This document shows positions 23,981 to 35,191 of a DNA stretch of 64,000 nt, piece by piece (position 1 is the stretch's first letter; the number at the start of each line of letters is the position of its first letter). Origin of the DNA: Augochlora pura (lineage: Eukaryota > Arthropoda > Insecta > Hymenoptera > Halictidae); the NCBI RefSeq assembly GCF_028453695.1, contig NC_135775.1, positions 17,208,545-17,272,544 of the forward strand, written 5' to 3'. Both the position numbers and the translations under genes were made by a program. The notes under the pieces are model-generated. The model ran no database searches. It saw only the letters and a list, made by a program, of their open reading frames with translations, and was not told where the DNA came from.

Positions 23981-24187
23981 CTCAATTATATGCCGTACAT
24001 GATCGTGAACACAGGCGAAGCATCCAACGAAGAATTAACGCATAGTTGCGAAGCTATAATTGATTACTTAAGCATCGTGTCGTCCCAGAAATATATCGAA
24101 CCATTAATGGAATTGTCAAAGATGAATCGACAAATTTTAGTAGGGCCTACCGATTTGTAGAAAATATTTGTAGAACAATATTTATGC

Positions 24188-24293
24188 AATAAATGAAAAA
24201 GGGAGAGCGTTGTAACTTGCAATCTATGTACATACCAAAATGTTTTTTTAGAAATTAAATTATGTTGCTCACCCGATGTGATAAATTTTTATT
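24188..24293. terminator. Facing poly(A) signals between the two carrier genes
   Basis: AATAAA at 24188-24193 (+) would end the left carrier mRNA, and AATAAA on the minus strand (TTTATT at 24288-24293) would end the right one. The stop codons are only 418 bp apart, and the two 3' ends meet without needing to overlap. Confidence 0.55.
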
Positions 24294-24398
24294 GACGAAT
24301 ACGATACGCGCCAAGTACAAGTACACAATGAGAACGTTTCACAGCTCTTGGAAAAGGGGAAGAGATACGGAAACGTTTTACATCAATCGGTTCGGGCA

Positions 24399-27250
24399 TC
24401 AATCTTCAGGCGGCTGGAACAGTTTTATGTAAAGACTGTGAAGCTGTTCGAAGCTTATCATCGTGAGCACGGTATTAGGCGCAGCTCGTGCATAATACGG
24501 CAAAAATCCTCGCCACAGCGCGAACAACCCTTCCTTTTGCACTATGCCTATCATCATCGCAAAAAGATTCGGTGGTTTCGGCGGAGAGATCCAATTTTGT
24601 ATTCTGTCGAAAACAGTTGCAAGAAATTTGTGAATAGCAGATTTGACGCACTCGTGGGAAAAAATGGATAGCGGGAATTTGAAACAATTTGTAATATAAA
24701 AAAAAAATAGAAACAAAATTGTAGTAGAAATGGAAAGAATCGAAGAGTAATATATAATGCACAGAATTATCTTTCATCTGTTAAAGTTATCAATGAAAAG
24801 GTTAAATGAATCGTAGTCGAGTTTTCAATTGTACCTAGTTTTAGATACGTCCATGGGAAGTGAAGCTGTACACGTCAACAGACCAGAGATCATGGCTGAA
24901 CAAAAGTGCAATGGAACACTTTCTTCAAAGTAGCCTGAAATAATCACAAACGTATTTCGTGGTAATAATAATAAAAATAATAATAATGGTATTGCCTAAT
25001 AATAGTAGACAAACATGTGAATAACAACATATACTAATCACTAGTGGAAAGACAGTGTTACAAAAGATTTTCATTTTTATCAAAATGAGCGATATAATAT
25101 TGTCAATAATATTATATACGATAATAATTATTCAAAAAAATGATTGTTGCGCTACCTGAACCATTTTTGAGTCCTTCCAGATCCTTCGTCTAATTATATT
25201 ATACACTACATTTAACAAATAAATGAAAAATAAATGAAAAAATAACATTAATGTTACAATTAGTGTTTTACTCATAATTTCAGAAGATACCTGTGTCTAA
25301 CAACATTAGCTTCGCCTCGCTGTATGTACCCAATTGCGTTCCATTGACAACGGCTCCCCTAATCATAGTCGGCACAGCTCCCCGCCATAGTGCACGCACA
25401 CCATTTTTCCTTCCAATATCGATTAATCCGCTAAAGCCGTTTCTATAATTCCATCGCTTCTCTAAAAATTGGTCCTTCGGTTTACATACCTTTTCAAAAG
25501 TTTGTTCGGTTATGAATAGGGCTTAAATAATTTCACTGTTTCTACTTCTATTTTCACTGCACTTTTAAACAGTGGTAGTATGTTTACTATTATACGATCT
25601 AATTGATATAATTCTACATGCTCATTTGTTTATTTTATATAATATTGTACATAATTCATAAATATATAAAATCTATTTTATATAATATTTCACGTAACCA
25701 ATAAAGATGAACGATGTGTTCTATATAATATTTTATGCATTTAATGACTGTGAATCGTTTATTCTTTATAATATTTTATATAATTCGTAAATATAAATTA
25801 TTTATTTTATATAATATCTCATGCAATCAGTAATTATGAACGATGCGCTTTATATAATATTTTGTGTGATTAACAACTGTGAATTACGTATTCCATATAA
25901 TATTTGATATAACTCGTGAATATAAATTATGTACTTTGCATGATATTGCATACAATTAATTAATATGAATTTTTAATTTAATTGTGAACTCACCGGGAGG
26001 TAGTTGCATATCCGCTATCATGCGAACCAAAACCAAATCAGTTGGAGTTCCAACAAACGAAGCCGCAACGCCAGACACCATTCCAATACCGATCATTGTA
26101 GCGAAATTCAAGCGTCCGACATATTGCCTAAATTTCATTTATTAATACGTATTATTCTAAAATAAACCATGAAATGTTTCAATACCCCGTAGATCAAATT
26201 CATTGGCCATAGATCGTAGCTCATTGCGAGTCTTTTTCTGACGAAAATTAAAATTGTGTTAGAAAACAATTATAAAGGTTAAAGTTTCTAGAAAATTACT
26301 GTTACTTTTATAACTGTTAATGAAAATCTCTGACACAATATATTTACTCAGGCAAATCAAGAATCGCTAGAATTATTGATATATTTCACGTGAAATATTT
26401 CTTTATGAACAGCAAAGGCAAATAAAATAATCTGGATGTTGATACACAAACCAACATAGTATTATTTCTATTAAATAATTGTATAATATATATATATATA
26501 AACAATTTGAAATTATAAGTAACAAATATCCCATAGGAAAATTCAAGAAACTCATTCTAATAATTAATTCTTCTACACAATTATAATTATATAAAAATTA
26601 TATAACATTATATATAATCTATTTATATTATATATAATAATTATATAACAGATCGATTATCCCTTCACGTTTAACATCTCAGAGAAACCGCATTTCAAAC
26701 AAGATTTCGAATAACCAATTGAATGCATTTTAATGCGTTATATCCGCGCGAATAATGCAAATGGAATAAAAAGGGAGGAGCATGTACTCACTGACAGACG
26801 TCGTACAAAGTAGTGTATATTCCGAGTCTAGTCATGCCATACGTTAATTGTCGTAGAACAGCGGCGGTCCAACCAACGTAAAATCCACGTAATCCGAGTG
26901 TTCGAAGAGTGTCTCTTATCGTCGCACCAAAACCAGTCTTCGAGATCTGCATTCGCACTTTAGTCACATCCAAAGGGTGCGTTGAAGTCTGCCCCACGAC
27001 CCTGTTACAACAACGTTCTTATCTTTTGCCGAAATATTTCTCAATTCTATCCTTTAACATTTCATTTATTCGCGTTGCTCCACACGCGAGCATTCTCATC
27101 TGTACGCGTTACTTCGAACAAATTTTAAAAAAATGCGTTCAAATGCGATGTTAAAGAATATAGTTTATTATAGTTTTACCCAGACACTCCACCAATGATA
27201 AAGTTGATGGAAGTGGGTACCCTCTTGTTTGGATTGGATAGCAGCGACAT
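24399..27250 (-). CDS. Second oxoglutarate/malate carrier-like protein (SLC25A11 paralogue)
   Basis: Six coding exons, in transcript order 27250-27180, 27001-26792, 26127-25994, 25461-25291, 24934-24835, 24603-24399, join in phase to 296 residues. Carrier signatures are PLDVTKVRM, PTDLVLVRM and PMDVSKTR, so all three repeats are present. Every intron falls at the same place and phase as in the neighbouring + strand gene; exons 4 and 5 have identical lengths (171 and 100 nt). This points to an old inverted duplication. The protein is more diverged than its neighbour in the first repeat (VVGQTSTHPLD, GWTAAVLRQLTYGM). Diverged insect oxoglutarate-carrier copies are often male-germline biased, so a specialised role is possible but unproven. 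Intron 3 contains a 43-bp satellite. IQCH lies just upstream on the same strand. Confidence 0.85.
25627..25969. repeat. 43-bp satellite with a three-unit higher-order period
   Basis: The motif (T)ATATAATATT recurs at 25641, 25682, 25725, 25768, 25811, 25854, 25897 and, weaker, 25940, i.e. every 43 bp after a first 41-bp step. Unit tails fall into three types that cycle: one ending near CGTAAATATAAATTA, one near TTATGAACGATG, one near AACTGTGAATTACG. Equal types are therefore 129 bp apart. It lies in intron 3 of the minus-strand carrier gene. Confidence 0.85.
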
Positions 27251-27800
27251 CGATTCATAGCTCAATTTTGTGCATCGAAGAAACGGATAAAATGATGTTT
27301 ACGATGGAATTTAAAAAATTCAACACGTTTCTTAACCTTCATCTCAGTCACTTATAGTCTTTATATCAAGATACCACTGAACACAGCAGTATTTACGTCT
27401 TAAATGTACTTCTTTTTCTTGTTTCATTTATTTATAGTGGCTCCGTTTTGATGATGCTGGATGATCGTTGCAAGATGCACTTTCAATGATGAATCGATTA
27501 AAATACTCAGAAAAAAATGTTATTTTGAAATCAGTCTTCAAGAGGCCAAACCGAATAATTGGATCGCGGATTTTTATGCAAAATAAACATTTTTTAAGTC
27601 ACCCATATGATATCGAAGTCGGATAAATACACATAATCTTGTTATTTAGTAACGAAAATAAAATACTGTAATAACGTTTTTTTTTGTCTTCTGACTCTAC
27701 TTTTTGTTTTACTTAACCAGATAAATGTAAATATTGTTTTAAAGAAATGAGTGAACGACATTTATTTGGAACATTAAATCATATAAAATAATCCAAGAAT

Positions 27801-30800
27801 TCATATGCACGGTTGAGATGCGTCATCGATATAATCGAGCGATAATTTCATGAAATAATCGATAAGATCCGTCATATTCGTCTCAATCTTCTTTGCTGTC
27901 TTCTTTGCGAGTGCCTCCTGCAGCAACGATAGCTTTTCATGGACCATCAATATCGTTGTACTCATGGACGGACTTACAGCAACCAACAAACCATGAGTTC
28001 TCAATTCAGAGTCGTGTAATAACATGGACGATCCCTGCTTTTTCTCTGAATTATATACGATCTAGAAATTATAGAAGCGTCTAATTAAGCAACCAAAGAT
28101 TTGCGAAAATTATTCGACAATTTTTTTCTGTCTAAAACCATTACATCTTTTGTCTATTTTAATTTGTGGGACTTGTCGAATATAACAAAGAAAACACAGT
28201 CGTAGAATCATCGAATTCGATGAAACTTTTTCTAATGAATGGGAGTGATAATAGATCGATCCATGTCATTTAATCATGCAACAATGTAAGCTAATTATGA
28301 TCTGCACAGATATTGAATTAATTGATGATAAGTAACGCATTGCATTAATTATAGTGGCGGAGATGATAAAATGATAAGTTCTTAAGCGTTTCTGCCATAG
28401 GAAATTAATATCTAATACTCTGTTCGTTTTCTTTTCGATATATATTTTTTATTTTTGATTTTGTGTTGTTTGTTAAATTCCTTTATTTTTTCACAAATTC
28501 TCCTTTCCTTTTTTATCATTTTTTCTCAGATTATTATAATTTTATCGCAATGTACAACAATGTGATAACTGATGTATGTCATAAAAACAATTTCGAAAGA
28601 TCAATATTTCATTAACATGTCTTTTTTCAATATTTTTCATTGTTTATATATTTTCCTTGTTTCAATATTTCTTTTGAAATTCACTGTGAAATACTATTTG
28701 ACCTTAACAATCATATCCAGCGTAATACGTTCTTATTAATCGAGTATTTGCGCTATGAAGTTTAAATATAAAATATCTTTATAAATAATGTATTCATGAA
28801 AATGACAGAATTTATAAATGCCAATTACTCAACGACTATGACCTCTCGTTATACGAAGTTTGGTCTTTAGTTTATTAAGAAGATCGTAATTAAGAAAAAT
28901 AATTTAAACGTACGCCACATTTTTGGATCAAATTCTTCAGTTTCGGCCAGGTGTAAGTAGCAAATCTTGAATTGAACAGTTCGCAAATTGCGATCCCATA
29001 CCTGTCTGTAGTCTCATTCCATTGGGGCGCTGCTTTTGGATATTGTTTATACCCCGACGATAATCTTTTCCAAGTGTGGCGTGGAATATCGGCGACAAAA
29101 TGGTTCCTCTTTAACCTGTGCAAATGATAATGTTATTTATGCAAAACAAACACTGTCTGCATCGATTACAAGAAATAGGAATGAATAATAATTTTTAATA
29201 ATTTGTAATATGTTCAAATTAATTCTTTTGATCTTTTCACTGTTTATACGACATTTATTGGCTGTAAATGAACAGCTACTTTCGTTTTCCCGAAATATTC
29301 AATACGTTATCCATAATATTTCGTTTTTACTTAATATCTGATTTTTTTAAAGATTCAGCAGTTACATTTCAAATTTGAAATGAAGATTATTATGAACAAA
29401 TCTATACACATAATCATAATCTATAAATAATCTATTTATACATATTATGTTATATTATCGCATCAGCGAGGTGGTTAAGCTAATCGGCGGGACTCGTTGG
29501 CACGACCCCATTACGCTAGTCGCGCTCGCCTCTCATTGGTCACCCTTTTTCCTAACAACTCGTGAACAAAGTTTCGGAGAAAATTTTTGTAAATGAAACA
29601 GTTGTTTCAAATGATCTCAGGGACCTATCATTTCCCGATTCCGTATAAGAGTTATTTACATGTATGTTCCTCCAATTGCAAATTTCATCCACTCCATATA
29701 GCTCTGTATGTACGAATAAAATGGGTGCACATTTTCTATCAAGACGATTAATTTCTCACTATGTTTGTCCATGTAGCAATAACATTCGATGGTCATATAA
29801 CCGAAGTAACCTTCCTTTTGCAATCCTTTGGCACATTTATTTATATCTGGTTCGAGTTTATTGTTATTTAACGATGTTTGCGGCATCATGAAAATATTCG
29901 TCGGGATACTGCGAAGATCTGCCAATGAAATTAATGGTTATTTTTGCAAACATGTACTGTTTTCGAAACTTGTATTTTGCGTACATCTAATAAGAGAACG
30001 GTGTTATTTCACGCATTTATAACGAAAGTACAGGTGTGTAGCTGTAGTTTGAAACGATTGGGAGATCGAAATAGTTGAGGAATATATCGACATATTACTT
30101 TCAACTTATTACTAAAAGTAGGGATAAATATACTGAATAATAATATGAAATATATAAATAGATTTATATTTACAAATAATGTAAATATAATTAAAGAGGT
30201 GATTTTTATACAAATAAGTAAAAGAACTATTGTAAAAGAATTTACGTTTTTTATCATTAGATTTATCCAGTAATTTAAAAGGCATACTCATACTTTTTCA
30301 CCATAAATAATGACCGGAACTAGGTTTAGACCGCTCCTTGGCTCGGTCGCCTCGCGTCAACCGAGCTCGCCACTGATTGGTCAATATTTTTCATTAATAA
30401 CTCGTAAACGAATCCGCGGATTGTATTTGCGCCCAGGAAAAAGTTACTAAAAATGATCTCAGGAACCCGTAATTACCCGGAAGTAAAATAATTATGGGAA
30501 ACCCTGTGAATTTAATCCCGTCCCTAGTAATAATGATCCAATAATAATAAGTGATCCAATGATGGTGCATACCCAAACGCAAGATGTCGGCGGTTCCCAG
30601 CCACTTCAACTTCCCTTTGGTCCCCTGTTTGGGAACAAATAAACAGATGGAGATCTTTTTCCCGCCCTTCTTCTTAGGTGTACCCTGCAGCAAACAGCCG
30701 AACTTCTGTATATGAAGATAGAATTCCTTCCAGGAGTCGTAGAGCCTCGACAGTCGAGTGCAATCGGGGATGATGTTCGGCAAATGTTCCTGCAAGTTCG

Positions 30801-33800
30801 CGAGAAATGTGTTCCTCACATCGCAGCTCGGTCCCCATTCGTTGCCGAATCTTTTCCGCTCCTTTCGTATGGTCGGCATGAACGGGATGCTAATGTGATT
30901 GATAAGGAATTTGCCGCGATGCTTAGAGAGCGAGCCCAGGTTCAATTTGAATGTCCACACGCAGATCTCCGTGTGATTGATGATCAAGTGGGCAAGCGCG
31001 GAGCAAAGGGTTTCGTAAGTTTGTATGTCGCCGTAGTAAGGGGGTTGCGACAGCCCCATCGCGGCGACCATACCGGCCATGTTTGATCTGTGTAAGAACT
31101 TCCGTTGAATCTCCATGTCTGGGCTCAATAAGGCGACGCCGAGGTCCCCGGCTAATCTCATGTCGCACTCGTCGATGACCCAGGGTAAGAAGTACGCAGG
31201 CTTGTCAGCGATCCTCCTCCTGATCTCGCGAAGGGACTCCTCCGAACAATGCAGAATCCTTGAGACGTTCAGCGTACGATTACTGAAGGTACTCCCTTCG
31301 GAGAGGGCGATGAAGCAGAGACGTTTCATAACGTCTTTGTCTTGAGATATCGACTCGATGAAATCGGTATACATCGTCAGCATCTCTGGGGTCGGTTTCG
31401 CGGCCAAGATGTAGATCACTTCGGAGTTTGGGTTCCGAACGAAACAGATTCTCAAGATGTTCATGTTCTGTATCATGGCGAAGCGTTTCGGTTCGTACGG
31501 TCGACGTAACTCCATGGGGTAACCGAGGGACGTCAGATGCAAAAGCACGTGCGGCTTGCTGATTATAGTTTCGAATTCTTTGCTCAATTTTAGGGACAGC
31601 TCGCGAGTCATTTGCATCGACATCAACATATTACGCAGGTAACGCTCGTATATCTCCTTTTTCTTCTGAACTGTGAGCCAGTTTAACCATAAGACATTGG
31701 CGGCTATGTAGAGATAGTGTGATTCCTTTAACTTCTTCCGTAGCTTTTAGAAATGAACAGAATTGGAACATTAGATTCAAGTTTTGTACGAAGTATATTG
31801 AAGAAAGATGGTCAACATATCATCTTCTAATTTGATACTGAGTGATATAAATTAGAAGGGATCAGTTTTTAGTAACATTTTTAGTTGAAAAATGAGGAGA
31901 GCAAATTCTTCTGTTTAAGAAATTTGTGTACAATGATAGTTCAATTTGAGAATTAACTTTGACTCTGATTTTGAAAATTCAAAGTCAAAGATTTAAATTT
32001 TGTTCAATCACATAAATTATTCTATTTATTTATAGTATATTTATAGTATATTTAAATTTTACGAAGTCGATCCTTACTATGAGTAAAATATAACGCGATG
32101 GATAAGATTTATAGATTTGCGGCCCTGAACTTTTAAGATGAAGGGAAACTCGCGACAAGATGTTATGTCATTTTGTGACGCCTTATACGTATGAAGCAAA
32201 AATGATTTACCATGTAACCACGATAATAAGTTTGTATGAGAGTTGCCGCAATAACTTGCTTGTGCACTGTTTGAAGCTGTAATTTCCAAGAGGACAACCA
32301 GACCCTTTCCTCATTGTCTGGCAAGAGTGGTATCAAGTCTTCCTTAAACAATATAAAATTCGCCCCATTCTCGTGAATATTGGACAGAAAATTGAAGGTG
32401 GCTCTCGGATCGAAATGCAAAGTTGGTATATATCGTTCCAACATAATCTTTTCAATTTGTGGGCATAACACCGCATACCACTTCGTGCTGTATTGGTTTC
32501 CATGCAAGTCCAACGCCTTCATCCAAAGCAAAGAATCCACGAATTTTCCGTCGCTGAATTTTAGATTATGCACCTTCGATAATTCATCTTGCATGGAAAA
32601 CGATTTCAGCGAATCGTATTCTTTGTGAATTTCATGGAAAGTGTCGGTCTGCGATTGCTTCATCGTCAATCGACGAACCCCTTTATGATTTTCGGATCTG
32701 AATAGAACCAATTTTTTTAGAATAATTATTCTATCGTACTCATTATGTTATCTATTCTTTGTAAATTCAAAGATTCGCATTGTTAATGAGATATTTTAAA
32801 CAAATATTTCATATTATATGTCACTACAAATGTTTATAATTTAGTATTAACTATTATTACAAATATTTATTACGACATTAAATTTAATTTCGAGAAAATC
32901 AGGTTTGACATTAGATTTCTTAAAAAATAAAATCTCGACAGATTTCTTTCTATATTTTCTTTCCATCCGTGTGGCAGTACAACGTTCTTAAATTGTTAAA
33001 TGGAACGGCCACGTGTCCGCGTTTCCGTTAAATCAGAATTATATTCTAACAAGGCGAACTTCTTCGTTTCTCTTGTAATAAATACTTAATATTTCTTGAG
33101 AAAAATTACCTACTGATCGTCTAGCTTTTGAGGTAGACGCAACATTCTTCCTCGGAGGTGCATCATATCTTGTTTGAACTTCACATCGGATAGGTCAAAT
33201 TCTGATTCCATGGTCTCCTGCGGTTTACCTAAAATATTCTGAATGTTCTCCAGCTTCCATGGTGGTATATTCTCCCAAAAACAGCGACATGGTATTTTGT
33301 CATTCGTCTCATCGGGCGAATCGACGGACACAAGCGATCCGCAAACTTTTTTCATTTTTCTCAAAGATAGACGGAACGGTGGTTCTGCACGTTTCTCTAT
33401 TGCCGACTGCAAATTGATTTTCAACCGTAACAGATGCTCCTCGCACGATCTTTCTAGATCCAGGAGCGTTTTCAGTGTATCGTCGTAAAAATGTTGTGTG
33501 ACGTGCGGATCTTCGGATTCATCTATAACACCTGGTTTGCTGTACGCGTATAAAACTGATAATAGTTGTACATTCAATAAGAAGTACCTAAATAACTGTT
33601 AAATAAAACTTTACGTTCTATGCAAAAATTTGAAATTAATTAAGTTTTTAATCATAGTAATAATGTGTAAGTATATTCTATCAATTTGACTCAGTAGAAT
33701 TGCAAAGGGTAATGGGGAAAGAATCGAAGGATATTGATTGTAAAAATTAAAAAATGATAAAATGTCTTTTTTTGATGACTAAATGAAAAGGTAAATCAAA

Positions 33801-34113
33801 TAAATACACGATGAAAAATAAACCGAAAGTATATAATAAAAATAATTATTATAGTTTATACATTCATAGCGTAGTTTATTCTCGTAACATTAATTCATTA
33901 ATATAAATATAACTGTATTTACCGTTACGGCAGAGCTTGTAATTAGGAATAAGAAACGAACCTCATCCGTCTAAGAACACGTTCATTTTCACTGCGCAGC
34001 AAGTGTTTAGCCGAGTTATATTTCTCTTGAAATGATTGTATAGCGTTTTGCATTATATCTATCCATCGCGCGTAAGATTCGTCCGTTAATAATAATTTAT
34101 GGTGCCGCTCCAT
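27801..34113 (-). CDS. IQCH: IQ motif-containing protein H-like (IQCH)
   Basis: Seven coding exons in transcript order: 34113-33962, 33587-33114, 32697-32211, 31743-30573, 29918-29660, 29115-28914, 28034-27801. They close into 992 residues; vertebrate IQCH is about 1,030. An IQ calmodulin-binding motif, IQTYYRGYMLRKKL, lies at residues 363-376 and is split by the exon 3/4 junction. The large exon 4 encodes the conserved C-terminal core, with stretches such as YFLPWVIDECDMRLAGDLGV and, after the next junction, SIPTNIFMMPQTS that recall the ATP-grasp-like region of IQCH. Known: IQCH is a calmodulin-binding protein of sperm. The last acceptor (before 28034) was chosen because the upstream AG at 28055 would break the frame. 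Stop at 27801-27803; a minus-strand AATAAA lies about 35 bp beyond (27761-27766). Two foldback-MITE arms sit in introns 4 and 5. Confidence 0.85.
29461..29652. mobile_element. Foldback MITE, single-arm remnant
   Basis: Shares the right-arm order of the 23.3-kb copy: CGCTCGCCTCTCATTGGTCA, then CCTAACAACTCGTGAACAAAG, then CAAATGATCTCAGGGACC and TTTCCCGATTC. The left arm is missing or too diverged. It lies in intron 5 of IQCH and ends a few bases from the exon that begins at 29660. Confidence 0.6.
30313..30490. mobile_element. Foldback MITE, single-arm remnant
   Basis: Shares GAGCTCGCCACTGATTGGTC, TTTTTCATTAATAACTCGTA, GCGCCCAGGAAAAAGTTACT and AAATGATCTCAGGAACCCGT with the right arm of the family. 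It lies in intron 4 of IQCH, just downstream of the splice donor at 30572, and it supplies the spurious C-terminus seen if exon 4 is read through. Confidence 0.65.
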
Positions 34114-35191
34114 TTTGATAACTGTGGCAGCCTAATTATTAAGTAATCGTGAATTAAACGAACAATTTGAAGCTATGCTAAAATAATTCGAATAAATTCC
34201 TACACGTAAACATTTCACGAATGTTATAATTTTCGATAATGAAATATTTACGAACGAAATTTATTTATATACGTAAGATCAAGTTACTATTCTATCATAT
34301 TTAATTAAAATTGTACCTTATTCTCTTTCCAAGGACCACGTTTATTAAACTTCGATTATACGATAATGAATTATGACGTATTTATTTGGAAATGTATTTG
34401 GGTTTGTGTACGTATGTCAATGATAAATAACTTAGGCAACGGATTCGAATAACAGAACACCGGTTATTTGCATTTGCATGCTTCTATTGATACGTCACCT
34501 AAGTGATGTGGAACTTGTATCTGTGTTGCGACGAGTATACTACGTTGAATTTTTAAATCTTTCGTTATAACATCGAGTCACAAAACTGAACATAGATATC
34601 AATTAATGTCAATACTGCGAATTGTAAATAGTTTAATATATCTGCAGATTTAATCAATCTACAAAGATGGCGCACATTTTGATTTACCTATATGTATGTG
34701 AAGTGCTCGGTTGACATATGAGGAGGTTATATTCCTTCGTGTCTTTCATTTTATGCCTATGGACGTGCTATAGGAAAGTTTTATAATCCATTCCCAGGAA
34801 TAACAGTCAAAAGTGTAAAAACGATAACACATTCATCTGAAATCGATTATTCGTGATCGTTAAAGAATTACTGAGCTTCTATGACAGTAGATTGTCAAAG
34901 TATGTTATTCAATGTTTTGATGTATTTAATAACATAGAATTTTGATTTCATTTATCATTTTTTTCGATGCTTCAGTAAAAAAGAATGGCCTTCATACGTT
35001 TTAAATATTTATTTTATATTACATGTATTAATCAACTATACAATAAAAAATTATTGAATATGTACCTAAGTTTCAAGTAATGATACTGCATAGATAATTA
35101 CCGAACACATTAGTTCATAGCTAAAACACGTAACTTCCTTACTTTCCATACTTTATACATTTCATTATTTTCAGAAGTCTAAGGGACGGCA
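34114..35191. promoter_or_regulatory. Divergent promoter region between IQCH and dymeclin
   Basis: The two start codons are 1,078 bp apart and point away from each other. AAGATGGCGC at about 34,664-34,674 is a YY1/Pho-like core common near housekeeping start sites and may mark the dymeclin start. A donor-like GTATGT near 34,899 and the acceptor TTATTTTCAG ending about 35,174 suggest that dymeclin has a non-coding first exon. No TATA box was seen on either side. Confidence 0.45.

Noticed and set aside
26190..26245. Extra exon of the minus-strand carrier (frame reading KRLAMSYDLWPMNLIYG)
   Set aside because: Splice-like borders exist, but its inclusion breaks the phase with exon 3, while joining 26792 directly to 26127 gives the expected family alignment.
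30394..30572. C-terminal extension of the IQCH large exon
   Set aside because: Reading continues into an intron and a MITE remnant. The donor at 30572 joins in phase to the next exon, which matches the IQCH family.
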